DNA of 64,000 bases from Piliocolobus tephrosceles (taxonomy: Eukaryota; Chordata; Mammalia; Primates; Cercopithecidae), in assembly GCF_002776525.5 (NCBI RefSeq), contig NC_045449.1:6449102-6513101 (forward strand). Direction: 5' to 3'. The position numbers and the translations under genes were made by a program. Positions 1-10,968 of this stretch are shown one piece after another. The notes below the pieces were generated by a model. That model was not told the DNA's origin, did no database searches, and saw only the letters and a list, made by a program, of their open reading frames with translations. The first letter of the stretch is position 1, and every line of letters begins with the position of its first letter.

Positions 1-138
1 AAGAGCAAGTCACGCCAAGGGAAGATCTCCAAATATGGGTCCCTCTCTGTTGCCTCCCCTGAGATAGGCTCAAGACAGTGATCAATGAGACAGAGTGGTC
101 CTTGCCCTAAGAAGCAAAGTGTTTGGTTGGGGAGGCCA
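1..138 (+). repeat. Left arm of large inverted repeat (truncated by window edge)
   Basis: Its reverse complement aligns with 620-753 over the whole length, with roughly 15 differences and small gaps in about 135 bp. The arm begins at base 1, so it may extend outside the window. No transposon family was recognised. Confidence 0.85.
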
Positions 139-619
139 TACACGTTATTGCAACTCCGGCCAACTCCTAGAGAAGTTGTTTAGGATTGGCCTCTGGTCAG
201 CCTCTTCAGGTGGGAGCTCGGTACTCTGGAAGCCCTCCACCTAGCTTTTTGTCAGCCCTCAACCACATGGTGTCTGGAAGAGTCCTCCACCCACCCACCA
301 GTTCCTCCCCCATTACCCCTGGCCATTCTACTCATCCTTCAATGCCTACCTTGGATGACCTTCATTGACCTTGCCTACTACCACCAGCTTGCACCTAACG
401 GACCACACTGACCAACCATTTATTTATCCATCATACTAGCTATACAACCTGCCCTGGGTCAGTCATACTGCTGACACTAGACTCGGTGGGCAGTCAGAGC
501 CCTCAGTCTGGTGGGGCAGGCCAGTCAACAGCAGCAGCACAGAAGGCAGTGGTAGAGGGCTGGGGAGGAAGAACAGTCACACCTTGGTAGGGGGAGGTGG
601 CAGCCTTTTCCCCACTTCC

Positions 620-753
620 CTCTCCAACCAAACGCTTTGCTTCTTAGGGCAAGGACCACCCCGTCTCATTGATCACTTGTTCTGTACCTATCTCAAGGGA
701 GGCAACAGACAGGGACTCATGTTTGGATCTTCCCTTGGCATGGGCTTGCTCTT
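620..753 (-). repeat. Right arm of large inverted repeat
   Basis: Partner of the arm at 1-138. The two arms are separated by about 480 bp of sequence with no recognised feature (139-619), apart from short C-rich tracts and an AATAAA on the minus strand at 424-419. Confidence 0.85.
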
Positions 754-825
754 GACCACTCACCTTTCCCTACAAGCCCCATAAGGTCAAAGCCCTTCAT
801 GGCTAGCAGAAGAGCAGGGGGTATG

Positions 826-1022
826 GAGTTGGAAGCTCTTGGTTGGAACTGTAACTGCCAGTAACTTGATGTGTGACTTTGGACACTTCCCTTGGCCTCT
901 CTGAACCTCACTTTTTTTTTTTTTTTTAAAGACAAAGCAGGATAATAACACTTTCCTATCTCACAGGGTTGCTGCAAAGATCGAATGAGATAACTAGTGG
1001 ATTCAACAGGGACAGGGAGGCC
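826..1022 (+). repeat. MIR SINE with internal poly(T)
   Basis: The order of phrases is typical of MIR: TGTGTGACTTTGGACA, CCTCTCTGAACCTCA, GATAATAACACTTTCC, then a GGGTTGCTGCAAAGAT tail. A run of about 15 T interrupts the core at 911-926. Confidence 0.75.
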
Positions 1023-1124
1023 CGACACCCAGTCGGTGAGCAGGGAGTAACCGTTCATTCATCCGCCTCCCTGGGCTCCCCACACTGCAGAAAACCAGAG
1101 ACAAGTCAGCAGCCCAGTGGAGCT

Positions 1125-2598
1125 TTCCATGGGAGACAGAGCATTTAATGAGAGCAAGAGCTGGACAGTGTGGTCAGGAATCATCCCAGCCAAGGAACCA
1201 GACACATGCTCGGTCCTTGATGGGGTTTCCTGAGGCTCTCCTACTTTCTCCTGCCCTGGGAAATGCCATCCAGGAGCCCATCTCTTTGCTACTGCCCCTC
1301 TTCCAGAGCAGCACAAGAAGAAAATCAAAGGGACTTGCGGGGAAAAGAAGGTGCTTGTCTCTCATGTCCATCTCTTACAGGGGGGTTCTGAAGATTCCCA
1401 CAGCCACTCTGGAGTTGTTGCCCCACTTTGGGGTCTTTGTCCAAGTAAGTTCAAGTAGATTGGCCCACAGGCAGGGGTTGTTTGCTGAGAGATCAGCAAT
1501 CTTCTGTTGTCACCAGCCATGGCTGTGAAGACCAGTCAACAAAGGAAAGGCTTTCCCCAGAGGAGCTCAAACTCTGGCATGAAAGACTCTGAAGTGGCGT
1601 AGCCAGTGGAAATGAACAGCTGTGTCCACTCTGGGCCTCAGGTGAGGGAGGACCTAGATAGCCCACTGTGGCCCCCAGAGCACCATCACTGCCCATACTT
1701 GGAGTGTGATCCTGATCCTAGCTATTTGGGGATGGCAGGGGAAGCATCTCCCAGAAAAGATGACCTGCCTGGGAGAAAAGGGGGACCCCCAGAGAGTGCC
1801 AGCCAGGGCATCTCGGCAAATGCTGGCCCAGACAACAGGGGACCAAGGAGTTGAAGGAGGCTCACTGGAGAGGTGGGACAGGGGTCCAGTCGATTAAAAC
1901 ATAACAAAGTGACGAAGGGAGTAGGTCGGCCTGTGGTGCGCTGTGGGTGGGAAGCCAGGTGTCATCCTGAAGTTAGCAACTCAGATTCCTCATCCTTTGG
2001 TGGTGGCCACACGAGGAGTTCCCAGAGGCTCCAGAAGGTTCTGATTCCCACTCTCACTCCAGCAGAGGGAGGTTGCGCAAGACCACGCATTCTGTCCCTG
2101 GCTGGGGTGTCCCTTTCAGAGTGACAGAGATGATCTGAGGCTGCTCAAGGAGAGCCGGAAGGGGCATGGGCAAGAGTGGGTGGTTGTCTTACCTCTCAAC
2201 CAGGGGGTCTGATTCCCATTTAAACTACCTAGGACGAAGCGAGTGAAAACCAGAGCCCCATGTGGGGGATGCTTGAGGCAGAGCTGGTACAGGAGCCTGC
2301 ATCCTGATGCCTCAGCTACCTGCCCTCCCTCACAAAGATAATGGCAAGGCTCGGGAAAGATGGGTCCAGCAGGCCACTGAGGGGTTCCCTTCATCTCTGA
2401 GCCTGCCCTCCAGCTGCCCATGACCATCTCTGCATCTGAGCCTGGAAGAAGAGGTGGCCCATTGGCTGGGTTTTGGTGGTGTGTGGACATCACTGGGTCG
2501 CTTCGGGGTGTGAACCCCAAAACTCTGTACAAGGTGTGCCAGAAGGTTCGGTAGTCCTGAGGAGGGTGCGGGCTGTGTACGTGGTCTTGTGGCTCTTC
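1125..2598 (-). other. SLC13A5: SLC13A5 3' untranslated region (inferred extent)
   Basis: About 1.47 kb of non-repetitive sequence follows the stop codon before the first plausible poly(A) signal in the sense direction. The length is in line with the 3'UTR I remember for the human mRNA. No coding potential or recognised RNA element was found. The exact end needs transcript data. An AATAAA further out (424-419) could be an alternative end. Confidence 0.55.
1144..1149 (-). promoter_or_regulatory. SLC13A5: Candidate poly(A) signal ATTAAA for SLC13A5
   Basis: The minus strand reads ATTAAA here, the commonest variant signal. It is followed downstream by a GT-rich stretch (GTGTGGGG near 1080-1090), as expected for a cleavage site near 1120-1130. 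No AATAAA was noticed between the stop codon and this site. Confidence 0.5.
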
Positions 2599-2730
2599 CT
2601 AAGTCTCAATATGTGTCACATTAGCCCAGTCAGGGAAATGATCCAAGTCAAATATGGCCCGTCCCCAGGTGTTGACAGCCAAAAACACACAGAAGACGCC
2701 AATTATGTTCATTACCACTCCTGTTTTCAC
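2599..2730 (-). CDS. SLC13A5: SLC13A5 coding exon 12 and stop (aa 526-568)
   Basis: The exon encodes the last helix (VKTGVVMNIIGVFCVFLAVN) and the extracellular tail TWGRAIFDLDHFPDWANVTH-IET, then TAG at 2601-2599. Asn562-Val-Thr is the N-glycosylation sequon known in NaCT. The acceptor is TTTTCCAG. Tail length and terminus match the family exactly. Confidence 0.97.
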   Translation of the reverse strand: MKTGVVMNIIGVFCVFLAVNTWGRAIFDLDHFPDWANVTHIET

Positions 2731-3926
2731 CTGGAAAAGAGACAGTGTCAGAGTCAGCACCCTGAGGCCTGCTGGGAACTAGCACTCTCAAAGAGGAGGA
2801 CAAAGCGTCGGGACAAAGCATCAGCTCACTGGACCTCGATGTCCCCGTGCCATGCTCTGTCCCTGGCTGGGGTGTCCCGACTCCCAGGACAGAGCGACTT
2901 CATGTCCCCCAGGTATCCTCAGTGCTCAAGGCATCCCTGGGAAGTAGGCAGAACAGATGGGTTTTCTATGCCCGTGAGCATTTGGAAAATGACCTCAGAG
3001 AGGTGACAGGAGGCAAGAGCTTAGGCCATTCAGGGAAACGGTGACAGAGCCCAGTGTGTGAGTCCAGGTTCATTGCTCACCCCAGTGCTTTAACCATCCT
3101 ACAAGGACGTGCCAGCTTCCCCGTGGACCTCCTCAGGCTCTTTCTGATGCCCGCTCTGCAATCTTCCCTCATGATCACTAACCGTTGCTTCACTAGCCTG
3201 TTGTAGATATTTTACTGGGGACTGCAATCAAGTTTGCAGTCCATGGTTTCTGGGACCCACCCTATTTATGAAAACGCTCCTTGGAGTCCCCGAGACACCC
3301 AGCAGAGGTTCTGAGATAACGAACATCAAATGTCCAAGGGACATTTCTGGCCGCCTGGGCTCATACACTTGCCCCTTTCCCAGCCCAGAGCTGCAAAGCT
3401 GCCCTTCTCCCAGCAAAGGTGACAGAGCCACGCCAGGCATGAAGAGTTCTTCCGCTGACTACATTTGTTTCCAAGGCATCATCTACTCCCAAGTAGTGAT
3501 CTCTCTCTTCCTCTCCCTGCTTCTGCCTCTTCAGACACCCCTATGAATCTCTGTGACTGTCACTAGCATCCCCTGCTGCCTAAGCCTGCCCTGCCTATCT
3601 TCATGGTTCTTGCTAATTTGTCAAGTCCATCCTTGGCCATGTGAGTCCCTCAGCCCCATCTTCACCCCTTCCAAGGACTCCCCTGGTGCCTGCACAGGCT
3701 TCTCCAGGTGGGAGAGTCAGAGAAAGAACAGTGTGTGAGGCTTGAGATCATCTCAAAAAAAGAAGAAAAGCTCCATTATAAATGTCAACAACGGCTACGA
3801 GGCTGGATGCTCTGCGGTATTCCCAAATCATGTGACATCGTTTCGAAACTCTGTCATTCACAAATGGGGCATCCCTTATGACAACAGCATTATAGTCCGA
3901 TGGGAGTAAATAAAAACAGCTGTTAC

Positions 3927-4064
3927 CATGTCAGCAACCTTGAGGTGCCCGTAGGTGAACACGATGGCATTCGGAGGGGTGGCCACAGGCAACATGAAGG
4001 CAAAGGAGGCGCTCAGGGTACAGGGCAGCATGACGTACAGAGGATTGAGGCCAATGGAACGAGA
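3927..4064 (-). CDS. SLC13A5: SLC13A5 coding exon 11 (aa 480-525)
   Basis: Forty-six whole codons. The exon contains Leu488, a human disease position, unchanged. It also holds the sodium:sulfate symporter family signature at residues 498-514 (ASFAFMLPVATPPNAIV), which matches the pattern [STACP]-S-x2-F-x2-P-[LIVM]-[GSA]-x3-N-x-[LIVM]-V at each position. Acceptor CCGCAG and donor GTAACA. The reading frame stays open past the donor, but the read-through sequence is intronic. Confidence 0.97.
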
Positions 4065-4284
4065 CTGCGGAAAAACACAGCACTGCAACATCACCATACA
4101 GAACACAGAAGCTCTTGGGGACACGATTCTGAAAAGGATTCTCTGAATGTGGCGGGTATGTTTGAACCTCTGGGCCTCTGTCTTGATTGCTCTTCCTTTC
4201 GCCACATCTCTGGCAGATAATTCCACCTACGGTGCACTGAAGGCTGAGCTTAGAGGTTACCTGCCCTGGAAGCCCTTACCCCCT

Positions 4285-4380
4285 CAATTCATTCCACATG
4301 TATTTCTTGGGCACCTACTATGTTCCAGAGACCATGCTGAGTACTTAGACTGTGCTCAACCTTACAGTGCCACGTGCACT
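4285..4380 (-). repeat. L2 3'-end remnant (antisense)
   Basis: CATTCCACATGTATTTCTTG and the following GGCACCTACTATGTTCCAGA resemble the reverse complement of the L2 3' end. Intron 10. A sense L2-like tail (TAGGCACTCATTAAATAGTT) follows at 4550-4615. Confidence 0.55.
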
Positions 4381-4884
4381 TGTCTGTCTGTCCTGACACA
4401 GACTGAGACAGCCTAGAGGCCAGGGACCACATCTTCTCTCCTGCATATAAATCTGTGGATGTGTGTGTTTTTATACATGCGTGGGGTCATTTTGCACATG
4501 GAATTTGGTAGCCCACCTTTTAAATTCTACACTTTAAAATTTAGCCACATCTAACAGCACCTATCAGAGAGTAGGCACTCATTAAATAGTTGCTGAGTGT
4601 ATGAATGAATGATGTAATTCCTAAAATCTATCAAATCAATCATGTATCATGCAGATTTACATGCACATGAGGGCAGACACATGCAAACATGTTTGTTGCA
4701 ACAATGTAATGGCAAAAAGCAGGGAGTCAACTCAATGGTCATTAATAGCGGGATGATTAAATAAAATATGACACATACAAATGACGGAATAGTATGCAGC
4801 TATAAAGAATTGGATTGGTTTTTTGTGTCAATAAGGAAAGATCTCCAAGACCAATGGTTAGATTTTTTAAAAATTAAGATGTAT

Positions 4885-5188
4885 GGCCAGGCGCAGTGGC
4901 TCATGCCTGTAATCCCAGCACTTTGGGAGGCCGAGGTGGGCGGACCACCTGAAGTCAGGAATTCGAGACCAGCCTGACCAACATGGTGAAACCCCATCTC
5001 TACTAAAAATACAAAAATTAGCCCAGCAAGGTGGCAGGTGCCTGTAATCCCAGCTACTCGGGAAGCTGAGGCAGGAGAATCGCTTGAACCTGGGAGGTGG
5101 AGGTTGCAGTGAGCCGAGATCACACCATTGTACTCCAGCCTGGGTGACAAGAGTGAAACTCTGTCTCAAAAAAATAAATAAATAAATA
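4885..5188 (+). mobile_element. AluS-type SINE, intron 10
   Basis: Full-length dimeric Alu from GGCCAGGCGCAGTGGCTCAT to an AAATAAATAAATAAAT tail. An AAATTAAGATGT / AAATAAGATGT direct repeat flanks it. It is antisense to SLC13A5. Confidence 0.95.
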
Positions 5189-5240
5189 CAAATAAGATGT
5201 GTAATGACTATAGAATGATACCCTTTATTTAAAAAGAATG

Positions 5241-5271
<31 letters not shown>

Positions 5272-5272
5272 A
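5241..5272 (+). repeat. (TG)n microsatellite
   Basis: About 16 TG units with one GC interruption, inside the old L1 3' segment of intron 10. Confidence 0.95.
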
Positions 5273-5419
5273 AAATATCCAGAAAGATACCTGAGAAATT
5301 AATAACAGAGGTCATCTCTAGGGAGGAGGCTAGAGGATTAAGGTCTGTATACATCTTTGCATTATTAGACATTTTTAGCCATATATCATCTGCAATTAAA
5401 AAAGTCTATACTATGAGCA

Positions 5420-5660
5420 TGTTCCCATTTTATTACCCTTTGAAACTATGATTTTTAATGGCCTGATAGTGTTACATTACATGAATATATGATAATTTAT
5501 TTCAGCAAACCCCCTTTTACTATGGATATATTTGTATAATAATTCTGTCATACATCATCATAACATATGTTGGTAGGCATCTCTGATTATTTTCCTAAGA
5601 TATATTCCCAGATACGAAATTGCTGAGTCAACGGGTCTGAGCAGGTTTAATGTTTTGGTT
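5420..5660 (-). repeat. Old L1 ORF2 remnant (antisense)
   Basis: Phrases such as AAGATATATTCCCAGATACG and AAATTGCTGAGTCAACGGGT match the reverse complement of the degenerate L1 ORF2 end. Confidence 0.6.
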
Positions 5661-6452
5661 CCCCCACCATCCTCATTTTCCTGGCTGTGGGTACCTCATG
5701 GTGTCTGCACCCCACACTCCTCTGCAGCCCAGCCCAAGGACCATCACCTTTTCCTTTCTCTTAGGTGGGCATGAGACAGGAGCGTGATGGGCCTTAGAGG
5801 TAGCTGGGGGAAATTTTACTTGGGGTTCCTGGTTCTAGAAAAGCTTGTTTTCAAAGAGCCCGGTAGGGCCTGCATTTTCCTGGTTGGGGCCCTCGGTGCT
5901 CCCAGTTAGGGCTGGAGATGACAAAGCCAGGGTCCGTGCTAGGAGAGAGGAGGCATCACCACCACGTGCCTTGCCTAGCATCAAAGGTGCTCCTCCTACT
6001 GGGCATCTGTTTGGACAGTCTGCTTAGGAGAAGAGGAGACAGATCACTTTGTTATTTTTCACACTTTCACTTCCTTGCTATTTTTAACACTTTCATCTTC
6101 ACTTGGAAGAGAAAAAAAAAAAAACCACTTAGGTTTGCTTTTTATACACGCAGACACCCAGGCAGCTGAATGGAAATTCACCACCTTCAATCCTGTGTCC
6201 AGGCCCTCTGGAAATCTGTCTCCCAATTCCAGAATAATGACAGCCTCTCCCGTGCTCATTTTGTAGTCTACAGAGGCTTTTCACAGCCCTCATCTTACAT
6301 GGCCATCAGCACAGCTCTCAGAGGAGAGAACTTAAGGGCCATGTTCAGAGATCCCACATCTTGAACTCGGGTCTTCTGACTGCGAGACCAGGGATCTTTC
6401 CATACTACCCTGAAGCTGGTGTATCTTTGCAATGGATGACAGAAGGAAATGC

Positions 6453-6480
6453 AAAAAAAAAAAAAAAAAAAAAAAAAAAA
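6453..6480 (+). repeat. Isolated poly(A) tract
   Basis: Twenty-eight consecutive A in intron 10. No Alu, L1 or retrocopy body is recognisable immediately upstream. Confidence 0.95.
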
Positions 6481-7169
6481 TAGCCACTGATTTTCCTATA
6501 AGCTTTCCTTTCTTCTCAATCCCAACCCAAAAACATGCTTGTCCATAGAACAGAACACTTTAGCCTAGCACTCAGCAGCTTTTCCCATGACCAACAGCTA
6601 CCCCTCTCAACTCCCCGGGATCCCTTATCCCTGTGCTCACCAAGCAAGGCTTCTAGGAGTCCTCAGTCATGTGCACCATTGCCTTTACTTGTGCTGCTCC
6701 ATCTTCCCAGAATTTTCTCTCCCCTCCTACCTACTCCCAAGTCCCCACTCCTCCAAGGCCTCTTCCTGGGGCATTCCAGCCAGTGGTGCTCCTGGTCTGC
6801 AGTCCTCCCGCACATCTGTGCTACATGCTCAGAGACCATGGCACTGGCCTGCTCCTCCTTAGCCCAAGTCCTGTCTCCCCAGCTTGAAAAATAATCCAGT
6901 TAGATTTATAAAATAAACTTGAGCACTTGGTCCATGGTTGGTGCTTTGGTCAGCACGAGGGGTACAAAGAGGAGTGGCAAAGCAGCAGAGGCCTGAGGGG
7001 CAGAGGCATCCAGGGTGCACAAATCCACGTCACAGCCAGATCTGGGTCTCCAAAGCCTGGTCTGACTCTGGCCTGAATATCGCTGCCTCGTCAGGGACCC
7101 ACAACGTGGCCATGGGTTGGCAGCTTCCTGTGAAGTGGAAGGGCCCCTCCCCACCATCAGGTTACTTAC

Positions 7170-7331
7170 CATGGAGGCAAAGATGGGCAGGAACAAAGTG
7201 GTGGTGGCCACGTTGCTTGTGCACTCAGTGAACATGGCAACAAGCAAGGATAAGATCAAGGTGATGGCTGCTGCAGGCACTGCATGCAAGGGCTCCATCT
7301 GCTTCCCCATCCACATGGACAGCCCCGAGGC
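7170..7331 (-). CDS. SLC13A5: SLC13A5 coding exon 10 (aa 426-479)
   Basis: Fifty-four whole codons. The exon holds the second hairpin motif, Ser464-Asn465-Val466, within FTECTSNVATTTLFLPIFAS. This is the pseudo-symmetric partner of the exon 4 SNT motif and forms the second half of the Na+/citrate site. It is preceded by ASGLSMWMGKQMEPLHAVP and the helix AAITLILSLLVAM. Acceptor CTTCCCAG and donor GTAAGT are consensus. V431M, P445A and V458M relative to human are from memory. Confidence 0.97.
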
Positions 7332-7439
7332 CTGGGAAGCACCAGGAGGGCAGTCATCTGAGGGCTCCCAGCTTGCAGTTCCTTCAGGGCCAGAGCAAGC
7401 TTGGCCCATTCTCCCCTCCTGACCCTCCTCTACACCTCA

Positions 7440-8470
7440 TAGGTGACCTCATCCATTCCCACCATTTTCATTCCCATCCTCACTCTGCTGTCTCCTAAAT
7501 CTGTATTTCCAGCCAGCTGGCCTACTATGTGGATTTACATACCCACACGACTTCTGGAAGTGTCCACCCAGATGTCCCAAGAGCACGATAGACTCAAATG
7601 CTCCACCCTGCATTCATCCTCCATAGACCGGAATCTGCTTCTCTCTCTGGGCCTCCCAGTCTGGTGAAGGGACTCACCATCCATCAGCCATCCAGCCCAG
7701 TTGGCTGGGAGTCATGCTGCTGGTCTCTCTTCCCCTCCTTCCTAGTCAGTCACCAAGTCACCCAAACGTCTCACATCCATCTCCTCCTCAGTCCTCCACA
7801 GTTTTGGAAGCTCAGAAGAATGATTTCGGCCAGAAATCAAGGGTTTAGATTTAGGGCTTTGGGCTGAGAAGAGATTGTCCAGGGATAGAATGAAGTGTGA
7901 AAAGAGGAGAGGCCAAGGACAGAGCCTGGGCAGACACTCTTATTTCAGGGAGAACAGAGGAGAAGTCAGCAACGAAGGCTGAACAGGAAGAGCCTGAGCC
8001 TGAAGTAAAGCCGGAGATGTGCTGAGCTGGGGGCCAGAGGAGGAGAGAATGTCCACAGAGTCCAAAGTTCTGAGCCTGAGTGAGATGAAGGCTGCAGAGT
8101 CTCCGCTAGCTCTCCTCCAAGCCCTGCGCATCCCAGGCCCCCACTCCAGACATCCGAGTGATTTCCTCACGTGCAGATCTAACCAATTCACCCCCTGGCC
8201 TCAGTCCTTCAGTGGCTGTCTACTGCCTTCACAATCAAGTCCACACCCCCCTATCTTGGGGCCCTCAGAGAAGTGGTTTCACCAGCCTCCTCTTCTACTT
8301 CTCCTCAGCTAAATACCTCACATTTTTCCCTCGCTCGTGTGCCACTTCCTGAAATGCCCTTCCACATATGTGCCCCTCCCTAGTCTGTGAAGTCTGTCAC
8401 TAACAGGGACCATATCTCAATCTCCTCTATAATCTCTGTGCCTGGCCTAACACTAGAGACATAATAGGAA
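7440..8470 (+). repeat. L2 LINE remnants, intron 9
   Basis: Two blocks (about 7440-7800 and 8150-8470) resemble the end of the L2 reverse transcriptase ORF and 3'UTR: CTGGGAGTCATG, GTCAGTCACCAAGTCACC, CAGGGACCATATCTCAATCT, TCTGTGCCTGGCCTAACACT. The piece between them (7863-8000) belongs to another old repeat family. Confidence 0.6.
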
Positions 8471-8473
8471 TGT

Positions 8474-8700
8474 TGGATGGATGGATGGATGGATGGATGG
8501 ATGGATGGATGGATNNNNNNNNNNTGGATGGATGGATGGATGGATGGATGGATGGATGGATGGATGGATGGTTGAATGAGTGGATGGATAGATACATGGG
8601 TGGATGGATGGACAGATGGATGGATGGATGGATGGTTGGATGGATGGATGGATGAAGACATGGATAGATGCATAGACGAAGGGATGGAGAGGTGACTAGA
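8474..8700 (+). repeat. (TGGA)n tetranucleotide array with a 10-N assembly gap
   Basis: TGGATGGA units run with few interruptions from 8474 and become impure after 8570. Ten N sit at 8515-8524 inside the array, so its true length is unknown. It grew from the end of an L2 element. Long frames with Met-Asp-Gly-Trp or His-Pro-Ser-Ile repeats here are not genes. Confidence 0.95.
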
Positions 8701-9404
8701 TGGATGGATTTGTTCACCCCCACAAAAACTTAGCACCCACTAGGCACCAGGCTGTGTCCTAGATATTGAAGAAACAGCAATAACAAGACCAAGTTTGTCT
8801 ATTACACTCCTGGATGGCTGGGCAGGTAGACGGTTGGTTGGAGGACAGCGGCAACAAGCTGGCTCATCTCTCCTTCTGGTTCATTTCTATCCCCAGGAGG
8901 GATAGAAGGAGGTAAAGAAAGTTATATTTTTGTGTATTTTCCAACATATTCTTCTCTTCCTATGCTGCTACATACTTAGCTAAAGAAAAATTTTGAAGTA
9001 GCTACCGTGTTAACAAAGAGTTCAGCCAGTAGAAGGACCAAAGGTAGTAGCAAACAATATTGACAAGGACTGGAAAGAAAGATTTCCCTCAGACAAATCA
9101 AAGCAGAGATTATTGTGATCAAACTCCAGAGGGTACCTGACAGCATCCTCTGCCTCTCTTGGCTAACCACGGTCACTCATTCCCTCATTCCTGCAATCGC
9201 TCAAAGGTTACATTCTGTCTTCCAGGCCCTATGCGTGGTGTAGAGTTCCTAGATTACAAGACAGAATCCATGTCCTCAAGGAATGTGCGATTATACGAAG
9301 GATGCAGGCATAGAAACACACAAGCCCATGGATGGAGGGGAGGAGAAACGCCACCCTCTTGACCAAGAAGAGGGCTCTGGGCAGCCTGTGGCTGGAGAAG
9401 TTAC

Positions 9405-9523
9405 CTCGGATCCTTTAGCCAGGGCAAATCCGCCCCCTAGTAGCAGCACGATGCCCCAGGGCACTTTCTCCTGGGTTACCTTCCAATCCAGCAGGGGAGG
9501 GGGATAAAATGGAGTTTTCCTTT
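9405..9523 (-). CDS. SLC13A5: SLC13A5 coding exon 9 (codon 386 to aa 425)
   Basis: The exon encodes RKTPFYPPPLLDWKVTQEKV followed by PWGIVLLLGGGFALAKGSE. The WGIVLLLGGGFALA stretch is a conserved transport-domain helix. It includes Gly409, which is discussed in human NaCT for inhibitor binding. Acceptor TTCCCAG and donor GTAACT. A (CA)n microsatellite (9541-9572) starts only about 17 nt upstream of the acceptor side, inside the intron. Confidence 0.96.
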
Positions 9524-9537
9524 CTGGGAAGAAAAAT

Positions 9538-9540
<3 letters not shown>

Positions 9541-9572
<32 letters not shown>
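9541..9572 (+). repeat. (CA)n microsatellite next to exon 9
   Basis: Sixteen CA units. In the sense direction of SLC13A5 this is a (TG)n run just upstream of the exon 9 acceptor (AG at 9525-9524). Confidence 0.95.
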
Positions 9573-9574
<2 letters not shown>

Positions 9575-9619
9575 AGAGCAGCATTAGGAGACAAAAGAAA
9601 TCTAATCAAGGGGGAATAA

Positions 9620-10260
9620 AGCTGTTAAGGACAATGAGGTACCATCTCCTACCTATAAATTAGCTAAAGTTTACAATAATATATACATTGCTGGTGAGGA
9701 TATGGTCAAACTATTACACACTTTGCTAATAGCATCATACATTGGTATAATCTTTTTGAAAAGCAATTTGGCCATACATTTTAAGGGCCATTAAGACTTT
9801 ATATTCTATCACCTCAGCAATGTTACTGCTAGAAGTTTATCCTAAAGAAAAAATACCCTTAAAGGAAAAGCTATAGAGAAGAAAACATTAATTTATGAAA
9901 ATAAAAAAATTCAAAACAGCCAAAATGTTCTATAACAGCAGAATGATTGTAACTCCTCAATGCAATATAATGCCATTATTAGAGAAAATATATTTGAAGA
10001 CTGTAGCAACAGTGGGAAATGTTTATAGTGTAATATCAATCAAAAGTGGAAGAAGAAACAACAAAGAAATAGGATTCAAATGGTGTGTGTTTTGATTATA
10101 ACGTAATAGACAGGCATATTAGCAAAGACTGAGAGGAAGAGAGAAAACGAAAAATTGCTGAATGGAAATCAGTGTTATGGAAAATTTGAAACATTTTCTG
10201 TTCCTGTTGTAATAATAAATAAAATTTCAAATGTTAAATTCAAATGTTAAAAAGCAAAAA
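9620..10260 (+). repeat. Old L1M 3' segment, intron 8
   Basis: AT-rich sequence with L1-like phrases (ACATTGCTGGTGAGGATATG, CAGCAATGTTACTGCTAG, AACAGCCAAAATGTTCTATA). No intact ORF. Confidence 0.6.
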
Positions 10261-10422
10261 AGAGATTTTGCACTAAATAATACCACCGGTGGCTTGAAAG
10301 CCAGTCTCCCAGGCTTTATCTGGGAGGCACTGTCTCCCTCTAGGGCTCAGGGAATCCCATAATGACCCTTTGCTTCCAGGGCTCCAGTCCCAATGACTGG
10401 GCCATCAGAACAGGAGACTTAC

Positions 10423-10523
10423 CTTCCTCAGTCTGGCTGCAGAAGTTAAACTTGGGCTTCTGTGAAGGCACAATGAATAGCAGGGTGGCCACAAAGATGG
10501 CCACAGTGGCATCGGAGACATAC
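10423..10523 (-). CDS. SLC13A5: SLC13A5 coding exon 8 (codon 352 to first base of codon 386)
   Basis: The exon encodes YVSDATVAIFVATLLFIVPS (membrane helix) and the loop QKPKFNFCSQTEE. Acceptor CACCTAG and donor GTAAGT are consensus. Cys380 (TGC) stands where I recall Arg (CGC) in human, again a likely CpG transition. The residue lies in a loop, so a transport effect is uncertain. Confidence 0.96.
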
Positions 10524-10664
10524 CTAGGTGGGGAAAAGCACAGCTCAGCTGCTGCAGAGACAGTCACTCAACAAACCCATCTGAACTCTGGCAGTTCTGT
10601 GTCCAAATGCTCCTATGCAAGGAAACAGGCTCACATAGCCCTAAAAGTCAAGGTCAAGAATGGT

Positions 10665-10968
10665 GGCCAGGCGCAGTGGTTCACGCCTATAATCCCAGCA
10701 CTTTGGGAGGCTGAGGCGGGCGGATCACGAGGTCAGGAGTTCAAGACCAGCCTGGCCAACATAGTGAAACCCCGTCTCTACTAAAAATACAAAACATTAG
10801 CCAGACACGGCGACGGGCGCCTGTAATTGCAGCTACTCGGGAGGCTGAGGCAGGAGAATTGCTGGGAGGCGGAGGTTGCAGTGAGTCGAGATTGTGCCAT
10901 TGCACTCCAGCCTGGGTGACAGTGTGAGACTCTGTCTCAAAAAAAAAAAAAAAAAAAATTAAAAAATA
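10665..10968 (+). mobile_element. Alu SINE, intron 7 (antisense to gene)
   Basis: GGCCAGGCGCAGTGGTTCAC start and poly(A) end at about 10940-10968. A short deletion in the right arm removes the usual TTGAACC. Confidence 0.95.

Larger units (their letters stand above)
4670..5440 (+). repeat. Old L1M 3' segment in intron 10, split by an Alu
   Basis: The sequence resembles the ORF2 end and 3'UTR of old L1s (AATAGTATGCAGCTATAAAG, then AAGGAAAGATCTCCAAGA). It resumes after the Alu at 5190 with a TG microsatellite and an old L1 tail. Confidence 0.65.

Noticed and set aside
2090..2880. 22-bp direct repeat CTGTCCCTGGCTGGGGTGTC in the 3'UTR and intron 11
   Set aside because: The match is real but short and G/C-rich. 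No longer alignment surrounds it, so it is not listed as an element.
8474..8700. CRISPR-like array
   Set aside because: The DNA is eukaryotic, and the repeat is a contiguous tetranucleotide array without spacers.
8380..8736. His-Pro-Ser-Ile and Met-Asp-Gly-Trp repeat proteins
   Set aside because: They are translations of the (TGGA)n array and cross an assembly gap.
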